A program made the position numbers and the translations under genes. DNA of 64,000 nucleotides from NCBI RefSeq assembly GCF_020731285.1, contig NZ_JAJFOW010000037.1, positions 1-64,000 on the forward strand. Reading direction: 5' to 3'. Under the pieces are notes generated by a model. The model did not search any database and had not been told where the DNA came from. It saw only the letters and a list, made by a program, of their open reading frames with translations. This DNA comes from Cohnella baijiui (lineage in GTDB: Bacteria > Bacillota > Bacilli > Paenibacillales > Paenibacillaceae). How positions within the stretch are numbered: the first letter of the stretch is position 1; each line of letters begins with the position of its first letter. Shown here in pieces: positions 43,295 to 50,876 of the stretch.

Positions 43295-43849
43295 TTACCG
43301 CTGTACGCCAACCTCCCGCGGCAGAAGCCGCTCGGCCATGCCGACAAAGTAGTCCAGCACGCGCGCCACCCGCTGCTGAACAGCGGCATGAACCGGTACG
43401 CCCTGTTCGTCGAACGCGCGCTGCTCCCCGCCGATGGAGATCCATTCCGGGCAGTTGATGCCGTGCAAGTTGCGCACGATGATCTGCAGCTGCGTCAGCG
43501 CGCTAACGCCCACGGCGCCTCCGGAGGCGCTGAGGGCAAGCGTCAGCTTGCCTTCGAACTGGTCGCTGCCCAGATAGTCCAGCGCGTTCTTCAGCGCGCC
43601 GGACACGCTGCCATGGTACTCAGGCGTGGAGAGCAGCACGGCGTCCGCACCCTTCACGGCCTGCCGCAGGCGAGCGACACTCTCCGGCTCGTCTTCGGAT
43701 TCCGGCGAGAAAATCGGAAGCTGATGCTCGTAGAGGTCGTAGACTTGGACTTGATGTCCGGATTCGGCCAGCAGCCGGCCGGCATAACGGGCCAAGCGGG
43801 TGCTGGCGGAGGAGCGGTGGTTGCCGCCCGCGACGATTACAATTCGCAT
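43295..43849 (-). CDS. NADPH-dependent FMN reductase / azoreductase
   Basis: 184 aa flavodoxin-like fold. The phosphate loop is VAGGNHRSSASTRLARYAG, and the flavin contact STPEYHGSVSGALKNALDYL is typical of the NADPH-FMN reductase family that includes quinone and azo reductases. AAGGAG is 9 nt before the ATG. A dyad CATAC-N6-GTATG overlaps its promoter, so a redox- or quinone-responsive repressor is possible. Its own short transcript is flanked by terminators. Confidence 0.87.
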   Translation of the reverse strand: MRIVIVAGGNHRSSASTRLARYAGRLLAESGHQVQVYDLYEHQLPIFSPESEDEPESVARLRQAVKGADAVLLSTPEYHGSVSGALKNALDYLGSDQFEGKLTLALSASGGAVGVSALTQLQIIVRNLHGINCPEWISIGGEQRAFDEQGVPVHAAVQQRVARVLDYFVGMAERLLPREVGVQR

Positions 43850-43876
43850 AGGAATTCGCTCCTTTTCTAAACTTTA

Positions 43877-43911
43877 CATACAATATAGTATGAAAAGTAA
43901 AAGAAAGTCAA
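43877..43911 (-). promoter_or_regulatory. Promoter and operator-like dyad of the FMN reductase gene
   Basis: TTGACT (43906-43911), 18-nt spacer, TATATT (43882-43887) on the minus strand. CATAC-aatata-GTATG (43877-43892) is centred on the -10 box, as expected for a repressor site. Confidence 0.6.
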
Positions 43912-43941
43912 CGGGGCTGCGAAAAAAAATCGCAGCCCCGT
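43911..43941 (-). terminator. Hairpin after the pfkA-DUF3906 operon
   Basis: Perfect 12-bp stem ACGGGGCTGCGA with a 7-nt A loop, 12 nt after the DUF3906 stop; the downstream minus-strand sequence is T-rich (TTGACTTTCTTTTACTTTT) rather than a pure T run. Its foot overlaps the -35 of the FMN reductase promoter. Confidence 0.7.
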
Positions 43942-43953
43942 TCCGAATTCGCT

Positions 43954-44151
43954 TTATTCGATGACGTACGCGGCGCCCTTGACGGCGCGGCGCTTCTCAA
44001 GCAAGACGATCTCGCGGACGTCCTGCTTGCCGACGAAGTGCTTTTCGATATGCACTTCGGCCTTCTCCAATACTTCGACATCCGAGTCGCCCATCACAAT
44101 CAGCGTGACGACACGCTCCCCGATCGTGGCTTCCAGTTTGTAGAGGTACAT
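43954..44151 (-). CDS. DUF3906-family small protein
   Basis: 65 aa. MYLYKLEATIGERVVTLIV and the ending EKRRAVKGAAYVIE fit the DUF3906 family of Bacilli. It begins 1 nt after the pfkA stop codon, so translation is coupled. Cytosolic, no known function; the tight link suggests a role near glycolysis, which is inference. Confidence 0.82.
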   Translation of the reverse strand: MYLYKLEATIGERVVTLIVMGDSDVEVLEKAEVHIEKHFVGKQDVREIVLLEKRRAVKGAAYVIE

Positions 44152-44152
44152 G

Positions 44153-45121
44153 TTATTGCGCCAGCCGGATCGCGAGATTGTACAAGTCCATGTTGAACGC
44201 CTTCTTGGTGGAGACGACCTTGTCGATGTCGGTCGTCACGAGCTCGCCGCGAAGGATCCCGCACGCCTTGGCGGAATCGCCTTCCTCGAGCTTTTGCACC
44301 GCGAAGTCGCCGAGCTGGCTCGCCAGGACGCGATCGTTGTGGGTCGGCGCTCCGCCGCGCTGGATGTGGCCCAGCACCGTCACGCGCGGCTCGATGCCGC
44401 TGTGCGCCGTAATGTCGCGGGCGATGTCTTCGCCGCGGCCCACGCCTTCGGCCACGAGCACGATGCTGTGGCGCTTGCCGTTTTGGAAGTTCTCCTTCAT
44501 GCGCTGGGAGATCTCGCGGATATCGAACGGCACCTCCGGCACGAGGATCGACTCGGCGCCGCTCGCCAGCCCCGCATACAGCGCGATATCCCCGCAGTGG
44601 CGGCCCATGACCTCGACGACCGAGGAACGCTCGTGCGACGTCATCGTATCGCGGAGCTTGTTGATCGCGTCGACGACGATGCTGACCGCCGTGTCGAAGC
44701 CGATCGTGAAGTCGGTAAACGGAATGTCGTTGTCGATCGTGCCCGGGAGGCCCATCGTCTTGATGCCCAGCTTGCTGAGCTTGTTTGCGCCTTGATAGGA
44801 ACCGTCGCCTCCGATGACGACAAGCCCGTCGATACCGTGCTTGCGAAGCACCTCGGCGCCGCGCTGCTGCCCTTCCGGCGTCAAAAATTCCTTGCAGCGG
44901 GCAGTCTGCAGAATCGTCCCCCCGCGTTGGATAATATCGCCCACGCTGCGCAGATCCATCTGGCGCAGATCCTCGTTCAGGAGGCCTTGATAGCCCCGCT
45001 GCACGCCGAATACTTCCAGGCCCCGGTACAGGGCGCTCCGCACGACGGCGCGTACCGCCGCGTTCATCCCTTGCGAATCTCCGCCGCTCGTCAAAACCGC
45101 AATCTTCTTTACTGCGCTCAT
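44153..45121 (-). CDS. pfkA: 6-phosphofructokinase
   Basis: 322 aa. ATP site LTSGGDSQGMNAAVRAVVR (Gln where most bacterial forms have Pro), TARCKEF, VIGGDGSYQGA, the catalytic PGTIDNDIPFTDFTIGFDTA and VMGRHCGDIAL, and the effector/fructose-phosphate residues near GHIQRGG. ATG 45121 is at the family start, with AAGGGG about 9 nt upstream. Commits fructose 6-phosphate to glycolysis, ATP-dependent. The ytpB gene ends only 14 nt upstream and DUF3906 follows directly; pyk is not adjacent. Confidence 0.94.
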   Translation of the reverse strand: MSAVKKIAVLTSGGDSQGMNAAVRAVVRSALYRGLEVFGVQRGYQGLLNEDLRQMDLRSVGDIIQRGGTILQTARCKEFLTPEGQQRGAEVLRKHGIDGLVVIGGDGSYQGANKLSKLGIKTMGLPGTIDNDIPFTDFTIGFDTAVSIVVDAINKLRDTMTSHERSSVVEVMGRHCGDIALYAGLASGAESILVPEVPFDIREISQRMKENFQNGKRHSIVLVAEGVGRGEDIARDITAHSGIEPRVTVLGHIQRGGAPTHNDRVLASQLGDFAVQKLEEGDSAKACGILRGELVTTDIDKVVSTKKAFNMDLYNLAIRLAQ

Positions 45122-45135
45122 CCTGTTCTTCCCCT

Positions 45136-46212
45136 TTACATTGCTTTGCGTATCAAATGGCTGTTCAGCCAGAAAAACACCCTGGTCCAAGGACTTCCCT
45201 TCATCAGCAGCCGGGCCGTCCGGCGAACGCTCTGCTGCCCTTTCACCTTCGGATCGGACAAGTACAAGGCCACGAGACCCTCTACAATCATCCGGTGAAA
45301 CCGCGAAAACGGCAGCCGGTCCGCCGACTCCCGCGCCGCGCCGACCATTCGCTGCAGCCGGTCATCCAGCTCTTCCTGGCTGTCATAATAGCTGCAGAAG
45401 TTCAGATCGCCGCCCACCTCGTCCTCCGCCTGGTCGATTAAATAATCGAGCAGGATATGGAGCCCGTTGATCGACGGAAAGTACGACTCGCGGATATCCT
45501 TGCCGATCTTCGGCGACAGCTTCTCGTCGCTCGCGGCGAGGAACAGCATGAACATCCCCAGCGTCGATCCGGTTGCCGCGGCGAACTCGTTCCACTTGAG
45601 CCCCGGATACGCATGCGCGTGCGTCTCCCACCAGGCGAGCAGCTCCCGCTCCCGGCAATCGTGGGAGATGTGCTTGTACACCTGCAAGTCTCCATACAGC
45701 GTAACGAGCTCTCGGACATATGACTGCACCTGCGAGTACGCAGGAAGCCGGGACGCGCATGCTTGGCAGCACTGCACCAACTGGCCAAGATAGCCGCCGT
45801 CGTCCTGCTCCGTACGCAAGGCGTAATAGTTGGAGAGCGGCGCGCCCGGCGTCACGGCGTCCAGCATGCTCTGATGGAGCAGCCGGAAGTCGTCCGGGTC
45901 GAGCGAAGTGCTCCGGTCGCACAGGTTGTCCAGGTAATCGCTAATCGTCTGCAGCGCGACGATTAGCGGAATCAGCACGTCCCGCCGCTCCAAGTTCGCG
46001 GCGGCGTAGACGGCGCCACCGATGCAGTGGAATTCCTTGTCCGTCATGCTGTCGAGCGCCTGCTTGCGCAGCTCCGGATCGGGAATCGCCTCCGCGACCT
46101 TCCGCCAGCCGGCGAGCGCTTCCTTGACGCCGGGCAATATATACTTATAGACGCGGACCATGAGGGAAAAGGGTCCGCGGGGGGACCGACCCGCCAGCAA
46201 CTCATAATCCAT
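45136..46212 (-). CDS. ytpB: Tetraprenyl-beta-curcumene synthase-like (YtpB, DUF2600)
   Basis: 358 aa all-helical protein with the acidic motif SDYLDNLCDRS (about residue 100) and a second acidic region LLDYLIDQAEDEVGGD (about 255-270), as in YtpB, the large terpene cyclase that makes C35 terpenes from heptaprenyl diphosphate. ATG 46212 or the adjacent GTG 46215 (7 nt after GGAGG) is the start; an ATG further upstream lies before the ribosome site. No heptaprenyl synthase is beside it. It is in a four-gene run with an unknown small gene, pfkA and DUF3906. Confidence 0.85.
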   Translation of the reverse strand: MDYELLAGRSPRGPFSLMVRVYKYILPGVKEALAGWRKVAEAIPDPELRKQALDSMTDKEFHCIGGAVYAAANLERRDVLIPLIVALQTISDYLDNLCDRSTSLDPDDFRLLHQSMLDAVTPGAPLSNYYALRTEQDDGGYLGQLVQCCQACASRLPAYSQVQSYVRELVTLYGDLQVYKHISHDCRERELLAWWETHAHAYPGLKWNEFAAATGSTLGMFMLFLAASDEKLSPKIGKDIRESYFPSINGLHILLDYLIDQAEDEVGGDLNFCSYYDSQEELDDRLQRMVGAARESADRLPFSRFHRMIVEGLVALYLSDPKVKGQQSVRRTARLLMKGSPWTRVFFWLNSHLIRKAM

Positions 46213-46242
46213 CACAGCGGTACCTCCACCTGCTAGCGACAC

Positions 46243-46578
46243 TCAGCTGTGACGCTTGGTCTCTTCCATATCCTGTTGGATGCGATACCAGATCTGAAGG
46301 TCGTTGATCCGGCTCGCGAGCTCCGCGATCTCGCCGTTCAGGCGGCATGCCGTCCGAAAGTCCTCTTCCGCGTCCAGCTCGCCTTGCTTCGCCCGGATGC
46401 TCGCTTCCAACCGGAAGATCCGGTCCGGGATTTGTCCCCGAACGACCTCCCAATGCGCGATGATCGCGGCTTGCAGCTCCGGAGCGATAAGCTCCCATGG
46501 GCGTTCGAGCTTCGGCAGATCGATGCCTAGACGATCGTCATGGACAAAGTGCGTCCGCAACCCGCTCACCATCTTCAC
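46243..46578 (-). CDS. Unrecognised small helical protein
   Basis: 111 aa. GTG 46578 has AGGAG 7 nt upstream. The protein is charged and helical (PDRIFRLEASIRAKQGELDA, EIAELASRINDLQIWYRIQQ), with a coiled-coil-like second half and no membrane segment or cysteines. It lies 30 nt before ytpB and is the first gene of that run. I do not recognise the family. Confidence 0.7.
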   Translation of the reverse strand: MKMVSGLRTHFVHDDRLGIDLPKLERPWELIAPELQAAIIAHWEVVRGQIPDRIFRLEASIRAKQGELDAEEDFRTACRLNGEIAELASRINDLQIWYRIQQDMEETKRHS

Positions 46579-46711
46579 CGATGTTCTCCTATTCCAACTT
46601 CGAACGATACATCATCCTCTAATTTATCATTTCGACCACGCTAAATCCAGTAACTAGCCCTTTCCTTTAAAAAAGAATCCGGTAACCGCCCCCCGTACGG
46701 ACCAGACCTGC

Positions 46712-46717
46712 TATAAT
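46712..46717 (+). promoter_or_regulatory. Extended -10 promoter element of the MATE-like gene
   Basis: TGCTATAAT with TG one base before TATAAT, 31 nt before the chosen TTG start; no good -35. Confidence 0.55.
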
Positions 46718-46747
46718 AGCCGAGTACACATTAAGGAGATGACTTCA

Positions 46748-48088
46748 TTGTCGCAGCAACGCGCGCCGGTCTCGCTATCGCGCCTCTTTCTCTTTTTTAT
46801 CCCGCTCGGCATCTCGGCCTTGCTTATTAATCTATCGCACGTCATCATCAACGGTACGCTCGCCCGGGCACAGAATCCCGAGCTCATTATCGCGGGCTAC
46901 GCAACGGCCATGAGCCTGCTCTCCGTTACCGAACGGCCGGCGGTGCTGTTCAGAGAGACCTGCTCCGCGCTCGTACGGGACCGCGTCTCGTACCGGGCGA
47001 TTTTGAAAGTCGCCTTCATCGTCTTCGGCGGTTCGCTCGTTTTCGGGGGCATGATCGCGTTTACGCCGGTCGGCCACTGGGTCTTCAAGGGCGTCTATGG
47101 AGCGGAAGCGGACGTCGCGGACGCGGCGGTGAACGTTTATCACGTTTTGATGTTCCTGAGCATTTTCTCCGGCTTTCGCTGCCTCTTTCAGGGCGTCATC
47201 ATTTATAAAATGCATACCCGCTGGTTGACGATCGGTATGGTCTTCCGACTCACTGGCATGTTTTTGCTCTCGCAATATATCATCCATCGAGGCGTGACGA
47301 GTTCTCAGCAAGGCGCGATCATCTTCGTTTTCGGCATGATGATCGAAGCCGCGATCAGCTGGCTCGAAGGACGCAGCCTCGCGAAGCGGCTGCCCGAGCG
47401 CTCGCCCGAGTGCGAGGTGGAGCGCCCGCGGCAAATATTGAAGTTTTACAGTCCGCTGCTGTTCTCCTCGTTCATCGTCGTCTGGGTGCCGCCGATTCTG
47501 AACGCGCTGCTCGGACATACGGACCACGGCACGCTCGCGATCTCTTCGTTCGCCATCGCCGGCAGCATGATGAACCTGTGCCTCGGCTTTTTTACGTATT
47601 TCCATCAGATCGCCTTGCAGTTTTACCGTACAGACCCAGACCAGGTACGACGCTTTGTCTTGATGATGGGCTTCACGCCGGCGATCCTCGTCGCGACGCT
47701 TTCCTTTACGCCGGCCGGGCCATGGCTGCTCGTCCATCTGATCGGCGTAGAGGATCGTCTGCTGGATGCCAGCATCCATGCGTTGCGCGGGTTTCTGCCG
47801 TTCGTCCTGATCTTCCCTTGGTTGGATACGTTGAACGGTATCATCCTCTCCAAGGGACAGACGAAGCTGATGTTCGGCTCCCAGACGGCCAATGCCATCC
47901 TGACGACCGTCCTGATCGTCGTACTCACCCTGTCCGTCCCCGACTGGACGGGCACGCTGGGCTCGCTCTCCCAGTCGGGCGGCATTGCGGCCGAGCTGCT
48001 CCTGCTTGTCTGGCTGTTTAGACGGGCGATGAAAGCCGAAGGTTGGAGCGCCCCCAAACAAACCGCAACAGGAGAATTGGACGCATGA
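46748..48088 (+). CDS. MATE/ANK-like multi-spanning membrane exporter
   Basis: 446 aa, twelve membrane helices (first: FLFFIPLGISALLINLSHVI). TTG 46748 is chosen because AAGGAG abuts the ATG at 46739 but is 9 nt before the TTG. The pattern of paired six-helix halves and loops such as SVTERPAVLFRETCSALVRD resembles the MATE/MVF superfamily, possibly the ANK-like branch. The substrate is unknown. It overlaps the next MFS gene by 4 nt (ATGA), so both are translated together and may be partners. Confidence 0.75.
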   Translation: MSQQRAPVSLSRLFLFFIPLGISALLINLSHVIINGTLARAQNPELIIAGYATAMSLLSVTERPAVLFRETCSALVRDRVSYRAILKVAFIVFGGSLVFGGMIAFTPVGHWVFKGVYGAEADVADAAVNVYHVLMFLSIFSGFRCLFQGVIIYKMHTRWLTIGMVFRLTGMFLLSQYIIHRGVTSSQQGAIIFVFGMMIEAAISWLEGRSLAKRLPERSPECEVERPRQILKFYSPLLFSSFIVVWVPPILNALLGHTDHGTLAISSFAIAGSMMNLCLGFFTYFHQIALQFYRTDPDQVRRFVLMMGFTPAILVATLSFTPAGPWLLVHLIGVEDRLLDASIHALRGFLPFVLIFPWLDTLNGIILSKGQTKLMFGSQTANAILTTVLIVVLTLSVPDWTGTLGSLSQSGGIAAELLLLVWLFRRAMKAEGWSAPKQTATGELDA

Positions 48089-49239
48089 AGAAAGAAAATC
48101 GCCCCTCGCTGCAAATCGGCTATCTTCGAAGCTTGCACTTTTTCAACTATGCGACGCAAACCTTGATCGTGACCTTTTTCCCGCTCTACTTCGACGATAT
48201 CGGCTTTACCAAGCTGCAGATCGGCGCCGTCTACTCTATCGGTCCGATGCTCTCGATCTTTGCCAACCTACTCGCGGGCATCGTCAGCGACAAGTTGCGA
48301 GGGCTTCGCCGCGTGTTGAACATCATTTTCCTCGGGCAGCTGATCGCGCTCGCGCTCTTGCTTCCGCAGCGGGAATTCACGGCGATCGCAATCCTGATGG
48401 CGCTCTTTTACTTGTTTCAGACGCCGGTCAACTCGATGATGGACAGCATGACGCTCCTCGCCGCGAGCCGCATGAACCGGAGCTTCCCTTCGATCCGGAT
48501 GTTCGGGTCGCTCGGCTTTGCGCTTTGCTCGTTGCTGTTCGGCCTGCTGCTCAAGCAGATCGGCTCCGACTGGACGCTCTGGCTCGCGCTCGGAACGGTT
48601 ATCGTCTCGCTCGTCTTCTCGCTCCTGATTGCCGATTTCCAAACGAAGATGAGCAAATTTGCATTCGGCGGTCTATGGGCAATTTTCAAGCGCAAGGAAA
48701 CGCTCGCCTTTTTCGGGCTGGTCGCGCTCGTGTCCGTCGCCCACCGGATGAACGAAGGCTTCCTCGCCGTCGCCATGCGCGAGCTCGGCGCGAGCGATTC
48801 GCTCATCGGGGGCGCATGGCTCGCTTCGGCCGCCAGCGAGATCCCGATCTTTTTTCTGCTCGCCAAGTTCGGCCACCGCTTCAAGGAGATTCCGCTGCTC
48901 GCCATCGCCAGCACGATGTACATGATCCGGCTCGCCATGCTGAGCTTCATTCATGAGCCGGCTTGGTTCGTCGTCATCCAGGCGATGCACAGCGTGACGT
49001 TCGGCATCTATTACGTCACCGCGCTGCGCTATTTGCAGTCGATCATCTCCGATGACTTTCGCTCCTCCGGCCAAGCCTTGTTCGGCGTCGTCTGGACCGG
49101 CATCGCCGGACTGATCGCCGGTACGATGGGCGGCTGGCTGTACGACGCTTTCGGTTTTGCCTCCGTCTTCCGCGTCGGCTCCGGTTTCGCATTCGCTGCG
49201 GCCATCGGTTTTCTCTACGTCCATTTTCGGCGTGCTTAA
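48085..49239 (+). CDS. MFS transporter
   Basis: 384 aa, twelve helices. Motif A-like GIVSDKLRGLRRVLNI follows helix 2, and the second half repeats the pattern. ATG 48085 has CAGGAG 10 nt upstream and overlaps the stop of the MATE-like gene by 4 nt. The pattern resembles nucleoside/sugar-type (LacY/NupG-like) MFS members. The substrate is unknown. A terminator follows 13 nt after the stop. Confidence 0.85.
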   Translation: MKKENRPSLQIGYLRSLHFFNYATQTLIVTFFPLYFDDIGFTKLQIGAVYSIGPMLSIFANLLAGIVSDKLRGLRRVLNIIFLGQLIALALLLPQREFTAIAILMALFYLFQTPVNSMMDSMTLLAASRMNRSFPSIRMFGSLGFALCSLLFGLLLKQIGSDWTLWLALGTVIVSLVFSLLIADFQTKMSKFAFGGLWAIFKRKETLAFFGLVALVSVAHRMNEGFLAVAMRELGASDSLIGGAWLASAASEIPIFFLLAKFGHRFKEIPLLAIASTMYMIRLAMLSFIHEPAWFVVIQAMHSVTFGIYYVTALRYLQSIISDDFRSSGQALFGVVWTGIAGLIAGTMGGWLYDAFGFASVFRVGSGFAFAAAIGFLYVHFRRA

Positions 49240-49252
49240 CCTGCGTCAACGA

Positions 49253-49286
49253 AAAGAGAGCGCTCCTTGAATTGGGCGCTCTCTTT
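49253..49286 (+). terminator. Intrinsic terminator after the MFS gene
   Basis: AAAGAGAGCGC-N12-GCGCTCTCTTT. Confidence 0.88.
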
Positions 49287-49704
49287 CCATTGTTTAGTCT
49301 TCGCATTTTCAGAAAATACGGCACACTTCCATATTCCGTCTTTTACACGATATCCCCTTCGCTCAGGAACTTCGCAATAAACACGATCATCGGACGCTTT
49401 TCAAAAAAAAGCTTATGTTGTGTATTCCAGGCGCGATTCCAAATAACGGCGTTCCATTACTTACTTAAGTACTCTTTCTATTCAATTTTCCCGAACAATT
49501 AACTCGTATCATCCCGAACCGTCTTTCCTTTTCACCGCTAAGAGGCACCCTTTCGCCAGAACGGCAACACGACATGGCACCCTGGATTGCAAGTGCGAGA
49601 AGCAAAAAAATGAAACACCCAGGCACAAATGGGACTTGTAGAAAGTAAATGACGGTAAGAGGAGAAAGGCGAGCAGTCTCAACCCGGCACGAAAGCCGCC
49701 AAAC
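49287..49704. other. AT-richer intergenic stretch, no gene recognised
   Basis: About 420 bp between the MFS terminator and the IS1595-like gene are clearly lower in GC than the rest of the window and carry no ORF with a ribosome site. No inverted repeats matching IS ends were found on either side of the transposase-like gene. Confidence 0.5.
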
Positions 49705-50643
49705 TCAAGCAACCCTCCCACGTACGATTGGCTGCGAAGGCGTGTGAAACAGTCCGGCAGGATGAGTAAAGGGAAGGCGGCGGATCAACTGTCGGTATGT
49801 CACGGTGACGGTCGACGCGCAAAGCTTGGAGAGCGGGGTCATGTGGTCATCCGCCCCGGCCATGAGATTGACGCGATAGCAGAATTCGTCCAAGTATGCC
49901 TGCAGATGCTTGGGGCCGATGCCGCGGAAGGTATCGCTGAGCCATCGAAATGCCTGGCGGAAAACAACCCGCAATGCCGGGGAGCGCTGCTTGGAAGGAC
50001 GCGGCGTGATCAGGACGGCGGACGCGGCCGGAGATACGTGCTGTGCCGCAAAGTGTTCGCACGCTGCGCGTCCCGGATAGCGCCATGCACAAAAGAGACG
50101 TCCGACCTGTCGCATGATCAGCGCGGACAATTCTCCATTGTTCTGAAGTTCAGCGCCTGCAACGATCGGTTGATCCTTGTCGTGAGAAATCGAACTGGAC
50201 AGAAAATGAGAGCCCGCGTAAATCTCCTCCTGGATCTGGACAAGACCCGACAACTGCAATCGCCCGTTGGCCTGCATCATCGCATGGCGCAGCTTGTGGT
50301 TCATCAGCCAGGCCGTCTTGTAAGTCACGCCGATCCGGGTCATCAGCTCCTTGGCACTAATGCCAAGGGACATCAACCGGATGGCTGTAAACCACTTGCG
50401 AAGCGACGTACGTGTCCCCTCCATAATCGTGCCGGCGATCAACGACGTCTGTTGGGAGCAGTGGAGGCATTCAAAAAGCGGATACCGTCGGGTGCGTATG
50501 ACATAATGCGCTCGGCGGGCGCACGCCGGGCAGCGGAAGCCATTCGGCCACTTCGCACGATACAAAGCCTCCGCACAGGCTTCCTCCGTCATATGCGACG
50601 TTTCGAACGAATGGATCTGCTCCTCCACCGTCATCGCCCCCAT
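49705..50643 (-). CDS. IS1595-like transposase-derived protein, catalytic site degenerate
   Basis: 312 aa. A zinc ribbon (Cys 38, 41, 59, 62) and the HTH-like region WFTAIRLMSLGISAKELMTR match IS1595 transposases. Near residue 138 the family reads VDETY, but here VQIQEE: the first catalytic Asp is Gln. The C-terminal RGIGPKHLQAYLDEFCYRVN matches the end of the DDE domain, while the residues before it (RVVFRQAFRWLSDTF) lack the usual NGVEGFWS-type motif. No frameshift or stop interrupts it, so the protein is kept intact without a working DDE triad. It has a good promoter with two LexA-like boxes. ATG 50643 has only a weak ribosome site. Confidence 0.75.
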   Translation of the reverse strand: MGAMTVEEQIHSFETSHMTEEACAEALYRAKWPNGFRCPACARRAHYVIRTRRYPLFECLHCSQQTSLIAGTIMEGTRTSLRKWFTAIRLMSLGISAKELMTRIGVTYKTAWLMNHKLRHAMMQANGRLQLSGLVQIQEEIYAGSHFLSSSISHDKDQPIVAGAELQNNGELSALIMRQVGRLFCAWRYPGRAACEHFAAQHVSPAASAVLITPRPSKQRSPALRVVFRQAFRWLSDTFRGIGPKHLQAYLDEFCYRVNLMAGADDHMTPLSKLCASTVTVTYRQLIRRLPFTHPAGLFHTPSQPIVRGRVA

Positions 50644-50645
50644 AA

Positions 50646-50696
50646 GAACATTTGTTCCCTTTTCTACAATTTACCAAACGTATGTTCTCGTGTCAA
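50646..50696 (-). promoter_or_regulatory. LexA-type promoter of the IS1595-like gene, two dyads
   Basis: Minus strand: TTGACA (50691-50696), 17-nt spacer, TAAATT (50668-50673). Box 1, GAACATACGTTT (50676-50687), fills the spacer; box 2, GAACAAATGTTC (50646-50657), covers the start region. Both match CGAACRNRYGTTYC at 12 of 14 positions, and their centres are 30 nt apart, about three helical turns. Confidence 0.7.
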
Positions 50697-50813
50697 TCTC
50701 GATTTCCTGAGCGAAAGGGATATCGTAGAAAAGGGAGAAAAAGGGACTCCCCCCCTCTCGTGTCCCTGCGCCAAACGCGGCCAACAAACAAAGGCAGCAT
50801 AATCGCGGTCATC

Positions 50814-50860
50814 AAAAAAGGCAGCTCCACGCCGCCAGAAGGCGACAATCGGAACTGCCT
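50814..50860 (-). terminator. Intrinsic terminator of the CNNM transporter gene
   Basis: Minus strand AGGCAG-TTCC ... GGAG-CTGCCT with inner stem TCGCC-TTCT-GGCGG, then TTTTTT. Confidence 0.92.
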
Positions 50861-50876
50861 GAGAATTCAAACGAGA

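Noticed and set aside
49705..50643. Active insertion sequence
   Set aside because: No terminal inverted repeats or target duplications were seen and the first catalytic Asp is missing.
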